From: UBA6382 sp963631415 | GTDB lineage: Bacteria; Bacteroidota; Bacteroidia; Bacteroidales; Bacteroidaceae | DNA: 16,468 bases | Direction: 5' to 3' | Assembly (NCBI GenBank): GCA_963631415.1 | Contig: CAVGQS010000047.1 | Location: 1 to 16,468 of the forward strand | Shown here: positions 1 to 6,733 of the stretch, piece by piece | Layout: each line of letters opens with the position of its first letter | Numbering within the stretch: the stretch's first letter is position 1 | Notes under the pieces: generated by a model | What the model was told of the DNA's origin: nothing | The model's input: the letters and a program-made list of their open reading frames with translations, nothing else | Databases searched by the model: none | Program-made: the position numbers and the translations under genes

Positions 1-243
1 CCTTGTTTTCAATCGCTCAAGTGCTTCTTAAAAATTCTTAAGTGCGCGCCCGACGTAACGCACTGGAAAAGAGGCGCACACGAACTGCACGAATTTTCAC
101 GAAAAGGGCTTTTGGGGGCAGGAGGTTCAGCGTGTCGAATGTTAGAGGGTTTTAGCGGACAGTAATATAATTTTTTATGGGGTTTGCGAAGCAGTGGAGG
201 TTGATGAAACAACCTTTGCCGCCTCAACAGCGTGGCGCACACT
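1..243. other. Spacer downstream of hipA; no convincing gene
   Basis: No coding sequence here is convincing. A 99-codon reading frame on the minus strand overlaps the end of hipA and resembles no family I know. Two small inverted repeats are visible: AGTGCG at 41-46 with CGCACT at 59-64, and AGGTTG at 198-203 with CAACCT at 210-215 around a 6-base loop. Neither is followed by a clear T-run in the direction of hipA, so I cannot assign a terminator for hipBA. The stretch is visibly more AT-rich than the coding regions. Confidence 0.5.
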
Positions 244-1533
244 TTAGCGTCGCCATTTCTCTTCAAACAACTCCATCTCGCGCTTAGAGATGCCAAGCCT
301 GACGGCAATGGGCATCCACTGTTTTACAGACGCGAGGACTTCCTCAATGATTCTTTGCGCGTCGCTTCGGGTTATCATGTATTCCTCTGAGGAGTCAAGC
401 AAAACCTGCAGGTTGGATTCGTTGGTAGCGGAATTGACGAGCAGAGCCTGATAGTCATTAAGCGTGGGGTTCATGTCGTAGGCTGGCGACAAGGTCCACC
501 CTTTGGGAGTGAGCAGGAATCCGTGGTTGCGAAAGTGGTCGTCGGTGTTGCGAATGGCAATGTTGAAGGCCACGCGCCGGTACAGCTCGTGAAGGTTCTT
601 GTCTACGTCGCAGCAATTCTGCAGAATGAAGTCCACAATGTCCAGATATCCGTTGCCTGTCTGGGCGTTGCTGCCGTCTGTGAGCCCCAGCATTGTCATG
701 GCCGAAGCAAAATGTATGCGCCAGTTGCCTGCTCTGCGGTCAAAGCGCCGCGACAGCAGCGTGTGGTATTTCTCTCCCGTAGCGATCACGCGGGTCTCGG
801 CAGCGCTGATGCCTGACCTCGACGCCAGCAGATGGCAAAGGTGCTCCCACAAGGCCACATCGTGGTCATCCTTGCGCGAAGGGAATTTTGCGACGTGCAT
901 GGCGCCGTCCTCGTCCACCACCGTGGCCTTGGGACGCGCTCCGCCAAGCGACGTGCCGGGGTGAACCAGCTGGCGTATCCACTTTTTGTCCGGCAAGGTG
1001 CCGGTTTCGTCACAGCGCTCAATCTCTTGGCTCGCAGCCACCAGCGACCGCAGGTCTGTCAACGGGGGGACGCGCAGCGACTCGTAGCTGTTGACAAACG
1101 CACCACCCTTCTGGCGGCTGAAGCGGAAACCGCCCATGCGCGACGCGTCGTCAATGCCCATGAGGTAGTCGAATGAAGACAACCGCCTTGTTTGCCGGCT
1201 TTCTTCCTTTGCCAATATTTGCTCGCGGCGGTTAAGCAGCGTGCAGCCCCAGCGGTCAGGCAAGGCATCGCTGAAGCAGCCGAAGATGTCGCGCCCGGGC
1301 AACGTGTATTGCTGCCCTGGGTAGTTGTTGATGTCAGCACTCAGCATGATGCTGCCGTAGCGCCTGAGCCACTCCTTGTCAAATTGGAAAGAATAGGAGT
1401 CTGACCCGCGCAGCGACTCGTAGCCCAACTCTCCTATTAGCACAGCCGGACTGCTGCTCCTCTCTGCTGGCGGCCGCTGGGCCAACCAGTCGAAATCTGC
1501 GTAAACAAACAAGGTCTCCATAGAACTCAGCAT
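244..1533 (-). CDS. HipA-type serine/threonine kinase toxin
   Basis: This is a full-length HipA-family protein kinase (429 residues), the toxin of a type II toxin-antitoxin pair. The best-known HipA phosphorylates glutamyl-tRNA synthetase and causes dormancy; the target here is unknown. The N-terminal subdomain (about 5-105) holds the family signature around FGCFSDALPDRWG. The kinase core shows a glycine-rich loop GTSLGGARPK (193-202), whose serine 195 is the likely counterpart of the autophosphorylated HipA serine, AKFPS with the ATP-binding lysine 216, the catalytic stretch NTDDHFRN (329-336, Asp331 and Asn336) and the metal-binding YDM (352-354). The kinase therefore looks intact. The first ATG overlaps the hipB stop by 7 bases (ATGCTGA); a second ATG four codons later (1521) gives METLFVYAD, which matches typical family starts better. 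Third codon positions look looser than in purA or fhs, compatible with acquisition by transfer, but I did not measure this. Confidence 0.93.
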   Translation of the reverse strand: MLSSMETLFVYADFDWLAQRPPAERSSSPAVLIGELGYESLRGSDSYSFQFDKEWLRRYGSIMLSADINNYPGQQYTLPGRDIFGCFSDALPDRWGCTLLNRREQILAKEESRQTRRLSSFDYLMGIDDASRMGGFRFSRQKGGAFVNSYESLRVPPLTDLRSLVAASQEIERCDETGTLPDKKWIRQLVHPGTSLGGARPKATVVDEDGAMHVAKFPSRKDDHDVALWEHLCHLLASRSGISAAETRVIATGEKYHTLLSRRFDRRAGNWRIHFASAMTMLGLTDGSNAQTGNGYLDIVDFILQNCCDVDKNLHELYRRVAFNIAIRNTDDHFRNHGFLLTPKGWTLSPAYDMNPTLNDYQALLVNSATNESNLQVLLDSSEEYMITRSDAQRIIEEVLASVKQWMPIAVRLGISKREMELFEEKWRR

Positions 1534-1850
1534 TTCTTTGACGCGCGTTCGCGGTTCTTAACCAACGAGAGGTCTTGCAGCGCGCGCCCCAGCTCGTCCT
1601 TTTGCGCAAGGAGGAGGATGTCGTCGTCCAGCTGCAGGGCATAGAGCACGCGGAGGTAGATGCCTATGGCCACCGTGGCGGCGCCCTTCTCTATCCTCGC
1701 CACCGTGAGCGGAGAACACGTGGCGCGCTCTGCCACCTGCGCCACACTGAGGTTGCGGCGCAGGCGCGCCAGCTTGATCTGCTCGCCTACGGCCTGCATC
1801 TTCTGCTCCAGCTTTCTGGGCAATCTGGTGCCCATCGTAGTCTTCGTCAT
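1527..1850 (-). CDS. HipB-type antitoxin, XRE-family DNA-binding protein
   Basis: A small protein (107 residues) with one Cro/C1-type helix-turn-helix at about residues 20-75; the recognition-helix region reads CSPLTVARIEKG. It lies immediately upstream of hipA and overlaps it by 7 bases, the usual antitoxin-first order, so it is expected to neutralise the kinase and repress its own operon by binding palindromic operators. The C-terminal tail (about 78-107) is charged, as in HipB proteins where the tail contacts the toxin or makes the protein protease-sensitive. A promoter-like box lies 27 bases upstream of the start. The family call comes from the HTH pattern and the context. I do not recognise it as closely similar to E. 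coli HipB. Confidence 0.9.
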   Translation of the reverse strand: MTKTTMGTRLPRKLEQKMQAVGEQIKLARLRRNLSVAQVAERATCSPLTVARIEKGAATVAIGIYLRVLYALQLDDDILLLAQKDELGRALQDLSLVKNRERASKKC

Positions 1851-1876
1851 AATCTCACAACATATCTTTACAGATG

Positions 1877-1884
1877 CGAAATTA
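1877..1884 (-). promoter_or_regulatory. Probable hipBA promoter, -7 box
   Basis: Read on the minus strand this is TAATTTCG followed by CAT, one base from the Bacteroidota -7 consensus TAnnTTTG and very like the cstA box TAATTTTGCAT. It would give a leader of roughly 20 bases before the hipB ATG. No TTTG lies 19-21 bases upstream, so the promoter may be weak or activator- or repressor-dependent. Confidence 0.5.
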
Positions 1885-2006
1885 CAATGTTTTCTTTATT
1901 TAATGATGAGTTGACGGGAATTTTTCGCATTAAGAATTGTCGCTGTCCCCGTAAAATTTTGGAGCGCACTGCTGAGGGCGGAAACACATCAATTGGAAAA
2001 AGTAGG

Positions 2007-2041
2007 ACTTCAGTTCATCAGACAGTCTGATGAACTGAAGT
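2007..2041. repeat. 35-base near-perfect palindrome
   Basis: The left arm ACTTCAGTTCATCAGAC (2007-2023) and the right arm GTCTGATGAACTGAAGT (2025-2041) are exact reverse complements, 17 bases each, around a single A at 2024. No T-run follows on either strand, so it is not a usual intrinsic terminator. It lies about 125 bases upstream of the hipBA promoter box and about 110 bases beyond the purA terminator. It could be a protein-binding site, a dispersed palindromic repeat (REP-like), or a relic of a small mobile element. The sequence does not decide between these. Confidence 0.85.
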
Positions 2042-2152
2042 GCTTCTCTGAAGAAACGAGGTGGCGCAAGGTTTTTGGGGGCAGCGAAAAAAGAGGCTGG
2101 CGGACTGCAATAATTCAAAAGGCGGCAAAGCTTGCGGCTGACGTGCAGACAC

Positions 2153-2204
2153 AAAAAAAAGGTTGGCGCCGCACGATGTTGAATCGTGTGGCGCCAACCT
2201 TTTT
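2153..2204 (-). terminator. Strong intrinsic terminator of purA, potentially bidirectional
   Basis: The arms 2156-2177 and 2183-2204 pair over 22 base pairs with one G-T wobble around a 5-base loop (GTTGA). The core is GGTTGGCGCC with GGCGCCAACC. On the minus strand the hairpin is followed by eight T residues (complement of A 2153-2160), the right arrangement to stop purA transcription 57 bases after its stop codon. On the plus strand five T residues follow, so it could also terminate rightward transcription out of the hipBA spacer. Confidence 0.93.
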
Positions 2205-2260
2205 ATATGTGTGCGTATGGCATGGCGGCGGTGTGAGGGTGCCGCCGTGTCGTTTTGCTG

Positions 2261-3529
2261 TTATTTCCTTACTACAGTGGCGTTGCGCTCGGGTCCTACG
2301 GAGACGATGGTGATGGGGAGGCCGATGTAGTTTTCTATGAAGGCGATGTAGTCCTTGAGGGCCTTGGGGAACTCCTGCTCAGAGGTGACGCCGGTGAGGT
2401 CGCAGTTCCAGCCGGGCAGTTCCTCGTAGACCGCCTCGCATCCGTTGAGGTCGTAGGGCACATGGGTGATGGTCTCGCCGTTCTGCTTGTAGGCGGTGCA
2501 GACCTTGATGGTCTCGAAGTCGTCGAGCACGTCGCTCTTCATCATGATGAGCTGGGTGACTCCGTTGACCTCTACGGCATACTTCAGGCTGACGAGGTCG
2601 AGCCAGCCGCAGCGGCGGTTGCGCCCGGTGACGGCTCCAAACTCGTGGCCAACCTCGCGGATGTGGTCGCCGGTGGCGTCAAAGAGCTCTACGGGGAAGG
2701 GGCCCGAGCCGACGCGGGTGCTGTAGGCCTTGAAGACGCCGAAGACGTCGCCTATCTTGTTGGGCGCCACGCCCAGTCCGGTGCAGACGCCGCCGGTGGT
2801 GGTGGAGGAGGAGGACACCATGGGGTATGTGCCGTGGTCTATGTCGAGCATGGTGCCCTGCGCGCCCTCTGCCAGCACGCTCTTGCCCTCGGCGAGGTAG
2901 CGGTTGAGCTCTATCTCGGAGTCGGTGAGCTGGAAGGAGCGCATGTATTCCACGCCCTCGAGCCAGGTCTTCTCCTCTTCGGCGATGTCGTATTCGTAGC
3001 CGAGGTTCTGGAGAATGCGCTCGTGGCGTGCCTTGAGTGCCTTATACTTGTTGTCGAAGTCGTTGAGGATGTCGCCCACCCTGAGTCCGGTGCGCGCAGC
3101 CTTGTCGCTGTAGGTGGGGCCGATGCCCTTGCCGGTGGTGCCGATTTTGCTCTTGCCCTTGAGCGACTCGTAGGCGCGGTCGAGGGCGCGGTGGGTGGGC
3201 AGAATGAGGTGTGCGCGCTTGCTGATGTGGAGACGGTCGCGGAGCGAGTAGCCTGCGTCTTCGAGCTCCTTGGCCTCGAGCATGAAGAGGTCGGGAGCGA
3301 TGACGCAGCCGTTGCCTATGATGTTGACTTTGCCCTCATCGAAGATGCCGGAGGGGATGGAGCGCAGCACGAATTTCTTGCCGTCGAATATGATGGTGTG
3401 ACCTGCGTTGGGGCCGCCGGCGAAGCGTGCGACCACGTCGTATTGCGGCGTGAAGAAGTCTACGACTTTTCCTTTGCCCTCATCACCAAACACGATGCCC
3501 AACAAGGCATCCACTTTTCCTTTTGTCAT
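2261..3529 (-). CDS. purA: Adenylosuccinate synthetase
   Basis: It joins IMP and aspartate using GTP to form adenylosuccinate, the first committed step from IMP to AMP, in the cytoplasm. At 422 residues it is full length. Visible family motifs are the GTP-binding GDEGKGK (15-21), GGPNAGHT (38-45, catalytic His44), the IMP-binding TTGKGIGPTYSDK (131-143), EGAQGTMLDID (221-231), TGRNRRCGWLD (301-311) and the guanine-binding KSD (331-333). One oddity is the pair of residues just before GDEGKGK: they are Val-Phe, where the family almost always has Gln-Trp. The gene is transcribed alone, with its own promoter at 3589-3619 and a strong terminator at 2153-2204. A long open frame on the opposite strand is a by-product of codon bias. 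Confidence 0.98.
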   Translation of the reverse strand: MTKGKVDALLGIVFGDEGKGKVVDFFTPQYDVVARFAGGPNAGHTIIFDGKKFVLRSIPSGIFDEGKVNIIGNGCVIAPDLFMLEAKELEDAGYSLRDRLHISKRAHLILPTHRALDRAYESLKGKSKIGTTGKGIGPTYSDKAARTGLRVGDILNDFDNKYKALKARHERILQNLGYEYDIAEEEKTWLEGVEYMRSFQLTDSEIELNRYLAEGKSVLAEGAQGTMLDIDHGTYPMVSSSSTTTGGVCTGLGVAPNKIGDVFGVFKAYSTRVGSGPFPVELFDATGDHIREVGHEFGAVTGRNRRCGWLDLVSLKYAVEVNGVTQLIMMKSDVLDDFETIKVCTAYKQNGETITHVPYDLNGCEAVYEELPGWNCDLTGVTSEQEFPKALKDYIAFIENYIGLPITIVSVGPERNATVVRK

Positions 3530-3588
3530 GATATTTTCTGTGTAAGATGTTTTTCGTTTTTATTATCCTTTGGGCTCTGCCCAATCGG

Positions 3589-3619
3589 CAAAGTTAGCAA
3601 ACGGCACTGACATAGCAAA
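3589..3619 (-). promoter_or_regulatory. purA promoter
   Basis: On the minus strand a TTTG (-33 element, complement of 3616-3619) is followed after exactly 19 bases by TAACTTTG (-7 box, complement of 3589-3596). This is the full Bacteroidota promoter consensus. It predicts a 5' leader of about 50 bases before the purA ATG. The -33 TTTG is the end of the T-run that may terminate the upstream gene. Confidence 0.88.
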
Positions 3620-3640
3620 AAAAACCGCTGCAAATCAGCC
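3616..3640 (-). terminator. Possible weak terminator after the AlkD-like gene
   Basis: On the minus strand, just after the stop codon at 3635, a short hairpin (GCTG, loop ATTTG, CAGC) overlapping the gene end is followed by GG and eight T residues. The stem is only four base pairs, so termination would be partial. The last T residues of the run form the -33 element of the purA promoter. Confidence 0.4.
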
Positions 3641-4297
3641 TTTCTCGAAAGCCGTTAGGATTTTGTCGGCCAGCGCCTCGGGTTCGTCGCCCGTCTGCGA
3701 GTACTTGAGCAGGGAGTCGTAGGCTGCCTTGCGTATGTGGGGATTGGGGTGGCGCAGCGCCGCCTGGGCCTGGTCGAGGTATTCGTTTTCTGACTGCTTC
3801 ATCAGCGCATTGCCCTTCATGAAGAGGCGCGAGAGAATCAGGAAGCCGCACAGCTGGAACATGGGGCGCTCGTCGGCTATCCAGGCGAAGGCCTTGTCGG
3901 AGGCGTAGGGCAGCCGGCAGAAGAGCGACATGACGGTGTATTGCGCCTCCTCGGGATAGCGCATGGACTCAACCCAGATGTCGGCTATGTCGGGCAGAAA
4001 CGACTCCACGGGCTGCACCAGTCCGGCGAGCAGGCGGCACTCGCGTATGTCCTCCTTCCAGAGGTCCTGGGCGAGCTGGTGGCTCTGTCCCAGTTCGGCA
4101 GCGATGGCGGCGAGGCGCGGCCACTCCACTCCGAAGATGACGCGGTAGGCCAGCCCCTTATCCCTGAGCGACTGCGCCAGGGGTCCGTTCATCGCCGCGC
4201 GCAGCAGCCGCTTGACGTGCTGCACGGTCGGCTGCTGGTGAGCGGCGCCAGTGTCGCCGAGATTTCCCTCTTGTGGCATGGGCGCGGTGTTATTCAT
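3635..4297 (-). CDS. HEAT-repeat protein of the AlkD (DNA alkylation repair) superfamily
   Basis: A 220-residue all-helical protein. The stretch from about 50 to 100 (YRVIFGVEWPRLAAIAAEL, then LAQDLWKEDIRECRLLAGL) follows the AlkD pattern in which helical pairs contain YGVxxPxLRxIA and LAxxLWxxxxxExRxLA; the C-terminal part (about 170-200) reads as another HEAT-like repeat (ALRHPNPHIRKAAYDSLL). AlkD proteins remove bulky or cationic alkylated bases, but I cannot confirm the catalytic residues here, and Bacteroidota proteins of this kind may only share the fold. The first about 25 residues are low-complexity; a second Met at residue 7 is an alternative start. The start overlaps the end of the peptidase gene by 8 bases, so it is the last gene of the pdxA-araC-dpp3 operon. 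Confidence 0.8.
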   Translation of the reverse strand: MNNTAPMPQEGNLGDTGAAHQQPTVQHVKRLLRAAMNGPLAQSLRDKGLAYRVIFGVEWPRLAAIAAELGQSHQLAQDLWKEDIRECRLLAGLVQPVESFLPDIADIWVESMRYPEEAQYTVMSLFCRLPYASDKAFAWIADERPMFQLCGFLILSRLFMKGNALMKQSENEYLDQAQAALRHPNPHIRKAAYDSLLKYSQTGDEPEALADKILTAFEKG

Positions 4298-6326
4298 TTA
4301 TATATGGAAGGAAGCCGTACTTGTCGGAGTAGCGGAGCATTTGCTGGGCATAGCCCTCGGTGTAGTCTACATGTATGTCGGTGATGTTGCCGCCGGCGTC
4401 GTACTGCGGGGTGTAGACGGGGTTGATGAAGCCCTTGTAGGGCGCCAGGTCAAGGGCGTTGTAGCGCGCCAGCACCTCCTGGTGGATGACGGGGTCTACC
4501 TTGACGGCGTAGGTCTCAATCAGCTGGCGCGCGCCCTCGTAGTCGCCCTCGCTCTTGACGCGCTGAATCTCCTTGAGCAGTTCGCCAAACAGGCGGCGCA
4601 GGGCGGTGTAGTCGTTGACGCGCACGTAGGTCTTGCCGTTGAGCTTCACGAGTTCCACCACGTTGTCCTTCTTGCCGTGTTCGTAGGCCCAGCGGGCTAT
4701 GAGCTGGCGGTTGCGCATGTGGGCCTCCTCGATGTCCTTGCCGGGCTGTATGCGCACGAGCTGGGTCATCAGGCCGTTCATCATATAGTGGTAGTAGTTG
4801 CTCTTGTAGGCGTCGGGCGAGGGTGTGAGGCCCAGTTCCACGAGCTTGGGGTCGGCAAGGTAGTAGAGGGCGAAGAGGTCGGCGCGGGCTTCCTCGATGG
4901 CTGAGCCGTGGGCCTTGAGCGCATCGTCGCCCACTCCGTCGAGCAGGCGGCCGCTGCCGTGGCCCAGACACTCGTGGAGGTCGGTGTGGAGGTCGTCGCA
5001 CACGTCGCCGTATTTGTCGATGAGCTGGCGGGTCGCCTCGTCGATGACAAACTCTTGGTTGAAGCCGTTGCCGTGTGCCGCCTTGTTGTAGGCGTCGGTG
5101 AGGTTGCCTATGGTGACGCTCTTGGAGCCGTGCTGCTTGCGTATCCAGTTGCTGTTGGGCAGGTTGATGCCGATGGCGGTGGAGGGATAGAGGTCGCCGC
5201 CGAGTATGGCTGCGGTGATTACCTTGGCAGAAATGCCCTTGCACTTGTCCTTCTTGAAGCGCGGGTCGACGGGCGAATGGTCTTCAAACCACTGGGCGTT
5301 GGAGCTGAGCTTCTCGGTGCGGCGGGTGGCTTCGAGGTCCTTGAAGTTGGCGAAGCCCTCCCAGCTGGCCTTGAGGCCGAGTGGGTCGCCGTAGCTCTCT
5401 ATGAAGCCGTTGACGAAGTCCACCACGCTGTCGGTGTCCTTGAGCCAGAGTATGCTGTAGCGGTCGAAGGTCTTGAGGTCGCCGGTGGTGTAGAATTCAA
5501 TGAGGGTCTTGATCACCGCCTGCTGCTGCGGATTTTCTGCCACAGCCTCGGCCTTCTCGAGCCAGTAGACAATTTTCTGGATGGCGGGGCCGTAGAGCCC
5601 GTCCTTCACCCACTTGCGCTCCTTCAGCTGACCCTGCTCCTTGACGAGGCGGCTGTTGAGGCCGTACATCACGGGTTCGGGATTGAGGGTGTCTTTCTGC
5701 GCCTCGTAGAAAGCCTCGGCCTCAGCCTGGGTGACGCCGGCGCCGTAGTAGTTGGCGGCAGAGGTCTTGACGAGGTCTTCGCCATCCTTCTGGTTGACCC
5801 TCATAGCCATCACCGCGGGGTCGAAAATCACGGGGAACACCTCGTCGCAGAAGGCCTGCAGTGTCTGTCCCTTGCCCAGCGGCAGCTTGGCGGTGTCGAC
5901 GCTGGCGAGAGCCTGACGCAGAAAGTCGGCAGAGAACTGTGGCGTCAGCTTGTGGCAGCCGTAGTGGTGGTGGATGCCGTTGGAGAACCACACCTGCTTG
6001 AGGTAGACCTCCAGCGCCTTGAAGTCGGCGCGGAGGCGGTCGCCTTGGTAGTCGGTGTAGACGGTTTCGAGCATCTTGCGGATGCGCAGGTTGTAGGCGC
6101 CGTTTTGGTCAAACAGTATGTCGCGGCCGCACAGGGCTGCTTCGCTGAGGTAGTAGACCAGGGTCTTCTGGCGCAGCGACAGTTCCTCGAAGCCTGGCAC
6201 CTTGTAGCGCAACATCTGGAGGTCGGCAAAACGCTCGTTATTGTATTGGAAGTCGTCGGCGACCGCCGGGGCCGCTGAGACAGCAGACAGGACTGCACTC
6301 ATGATAATGGTTTTTAGTTTGTTCAT
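4290..6326 (-). CDS. Dipeptidyl peptidase III (M49 family zinc peptidase), exported
   Basis: A 678-residue zinc exopeptidase that removes dipeptides from the N-terminus of short peptides. The zinc motif is HECLGH (451-456), the bacterial variant known from Bacteroides thetaiotaomicron in which Cys replaces the first Leu of HELLGH, and the second motif is EEARAD (478-483). His451, Glu452, His456 and Glu479 are the expected zinc and catalytic residues. The N-terminus has Lys3 and Lys5, a hydrophobic core and an AVA cleavage site near residue 23, a standard Sec signal peptide with no lipobox cysteine, so a periplasmic location is likely. Length agrees with the Bacteroides enzyme (about 675). Its ATG overlaps the stop of the AraC-type gene in ATGA and its stop overlaps the next start, so translation is probably coupled on both sides. 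A role in using dietary or host peptides is inferred. Confidence 0.96.
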   Translation of the reverse strand: MNKLKTIIMSAVLSAVSAAPAVADDFQYNNERFADLQMLRYKVPGFEELSLRQKTLVYYLSEAALCGRDILFDQNGAYNLRIRKMLETVYTDYQGDRLRADFKALEVYLKQVWFSNGIHHHYGCHKLTPQFSADFLRQALASVDTAKLPLGKGQTLQAFCDEVFPVIFDPAVMAMRVNQKDGEDLVKTSAANYYGAGVTQAEAEAFYEAQKDTLNPEPVMYGLNSRLVKEQGQLKERKWVKDGLYGPAIQKIVYWLEKAEAVAENPQQQAVIKTLIEFYTTGDLKTFDRYSILWLKDTDSVVDFVNGFIESYGDPLGLKASWEGFANFKDLEATRRTEKLSSNAQWFEDHSPVDPRFKKDKCKGISAKVITAAILGGDLYPSTAIGINLPNSNWIRKQHGSKSVTIGNLTDAYNKAAHGNGFNQEFVIDEATRQLIDKYGDVCDDLHTDLHECLGHGSGRLLDGVGDDALKAHGSAIEEARADLFALYYLADPKLVELGLTPSPDAYKSNYYHYMMNGLMTQLVRIQPGKDIEEAHMRNRQLIARWAYEHGKKDNVVELVKLNGKTYVRVNDYTALRRLFGELLKEIQRVKSEGDYEGARQLIETYAVKVDPVIHQEVLARYNALDLAPYKGFINPVYTPQYDAGGNITDIHVDYTEGYAQQMLRYSDKYGFLPYINE

Positions 6327-6709
6327 TGTTGTTCAAAAATCTTTTTTCTGTACTCCTGCGGCGTCATGCCCTTGATTCGGCAGAAGGCGTTGTAGAGGCT
6401 CTGGCGGTTGGAGAAGCCGCAGCGCATGCCTATCATCTCGCACGTCTTGCGCTGGCAGGCGGGCGACTCGAGCATTTTGCACACCTTGTTGACCCTCAGC
6501 CGCTGCAAGAGCGAGGCGAAGTTTTCGCCATAGTAGAGTGCCATCACTGCCGACACGTCGCGCGGAGCGAAGCCGTGGGCGCGGCACAGTTCGCCAGCCG
6601 AGTAGCCGGCGCGCAGATAGGCCTCGCGCACTATGACCTCATTGTTGATGGCTTGGAAGATGCGCTCGCGCTTTTCCTGGCCCAGCCTGTTGATGTATTC
6701 TTTCGCCAT
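6323..6709 (-). CDS. Stand-alone AraC-type HTH transcription regulator
   Basis: This 128-residue protein is little more than an AraC/XylS DNA-binding domain. The first helix-turn-helix spans about 36-56 (GYSAGELCRAHGFAPRDVSA) and the second about 85-108, followed by the family signature GFSNRQSLYNAFCRIKGMTP and EYRK (98-121). There is no N-terminal ligand or cupin domain, and none can be hidden upstream because pdxA ends 24 bases before the start. It must sense through another protein, through its own cysteines (76 to 110: Cys77, 85, 90, 97, 110), or through its own abundance. The stop TGA shares ATGA with the start of the dipeptidyl peptidase III gene. Targets are unknown; autoregulation of the operon is possible but no site can be named. 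Confidence 0.9.
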   Translation of the reverse strand: MAKEYINRLGQEKRERIFQAINNEVIVREAYLRAGYSAGELCRAHGFAPRDVSAVMALYYGENFASLLQRLRVNKVCKMLESPACQRKTCEMIGMRCGFSNRQSLYNAFCRIKGMTPQEYRKKIFEQQ

Positions 6710-6733
6710 TAGCGACTGTGTAGAGGGGCGGGG

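Larger units (their letters stand above)
1851..2260. other. 410-base spacer between purA and hipBA
   Basis: The spacer contains, in order, the probable hipBA promoter (1877-1884), a 35-base near-perfect palindrome (2007-2041) and the purA terminator hairpin (2153-2204). The rest shows no coding sequence I can support; a 74-codon minus-strand frame across the palindrome resembles no family I know. The region is richer in A+T than its flanks, with several A- and T-runs. Confidence 0.7.

Noticed and set aside
209..222. 14-base match ACAACCTTTGCCGC with 15968-15981 next to the rpoD promoter
   Set aside because: One 14-base match is about what chance gives in a window of this size, and no -7 box follows the first copy.
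9..308. 99-codon minus-strand frame beyond hipA
   Set aside because: It overlaps the 3' end of hipA, has an irregular Arg/Cys/Pro-rich translation and no recognisable motif or upstream signal.
1930..2154. 74-codon minus-strand frame in the purA-hipB spacer
   Set aside because: It crosses the 35-base palindrome, shows no family resemblance and has no promoter or ribosome-entry signal.
2255..3610. Long plus-strand open frame (451 codons) opposite purA, and similar long frames opposite the peptidase, pdxA, rlmN, fhs, cstA and the Smr gene
   Set aside because: They are antisense to clearly identified conserved genes, have low-complexity Val/Ala/Gly/His-rich translations, and arise from GC-rich third codon positions. 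No family signature is visible in any of them.
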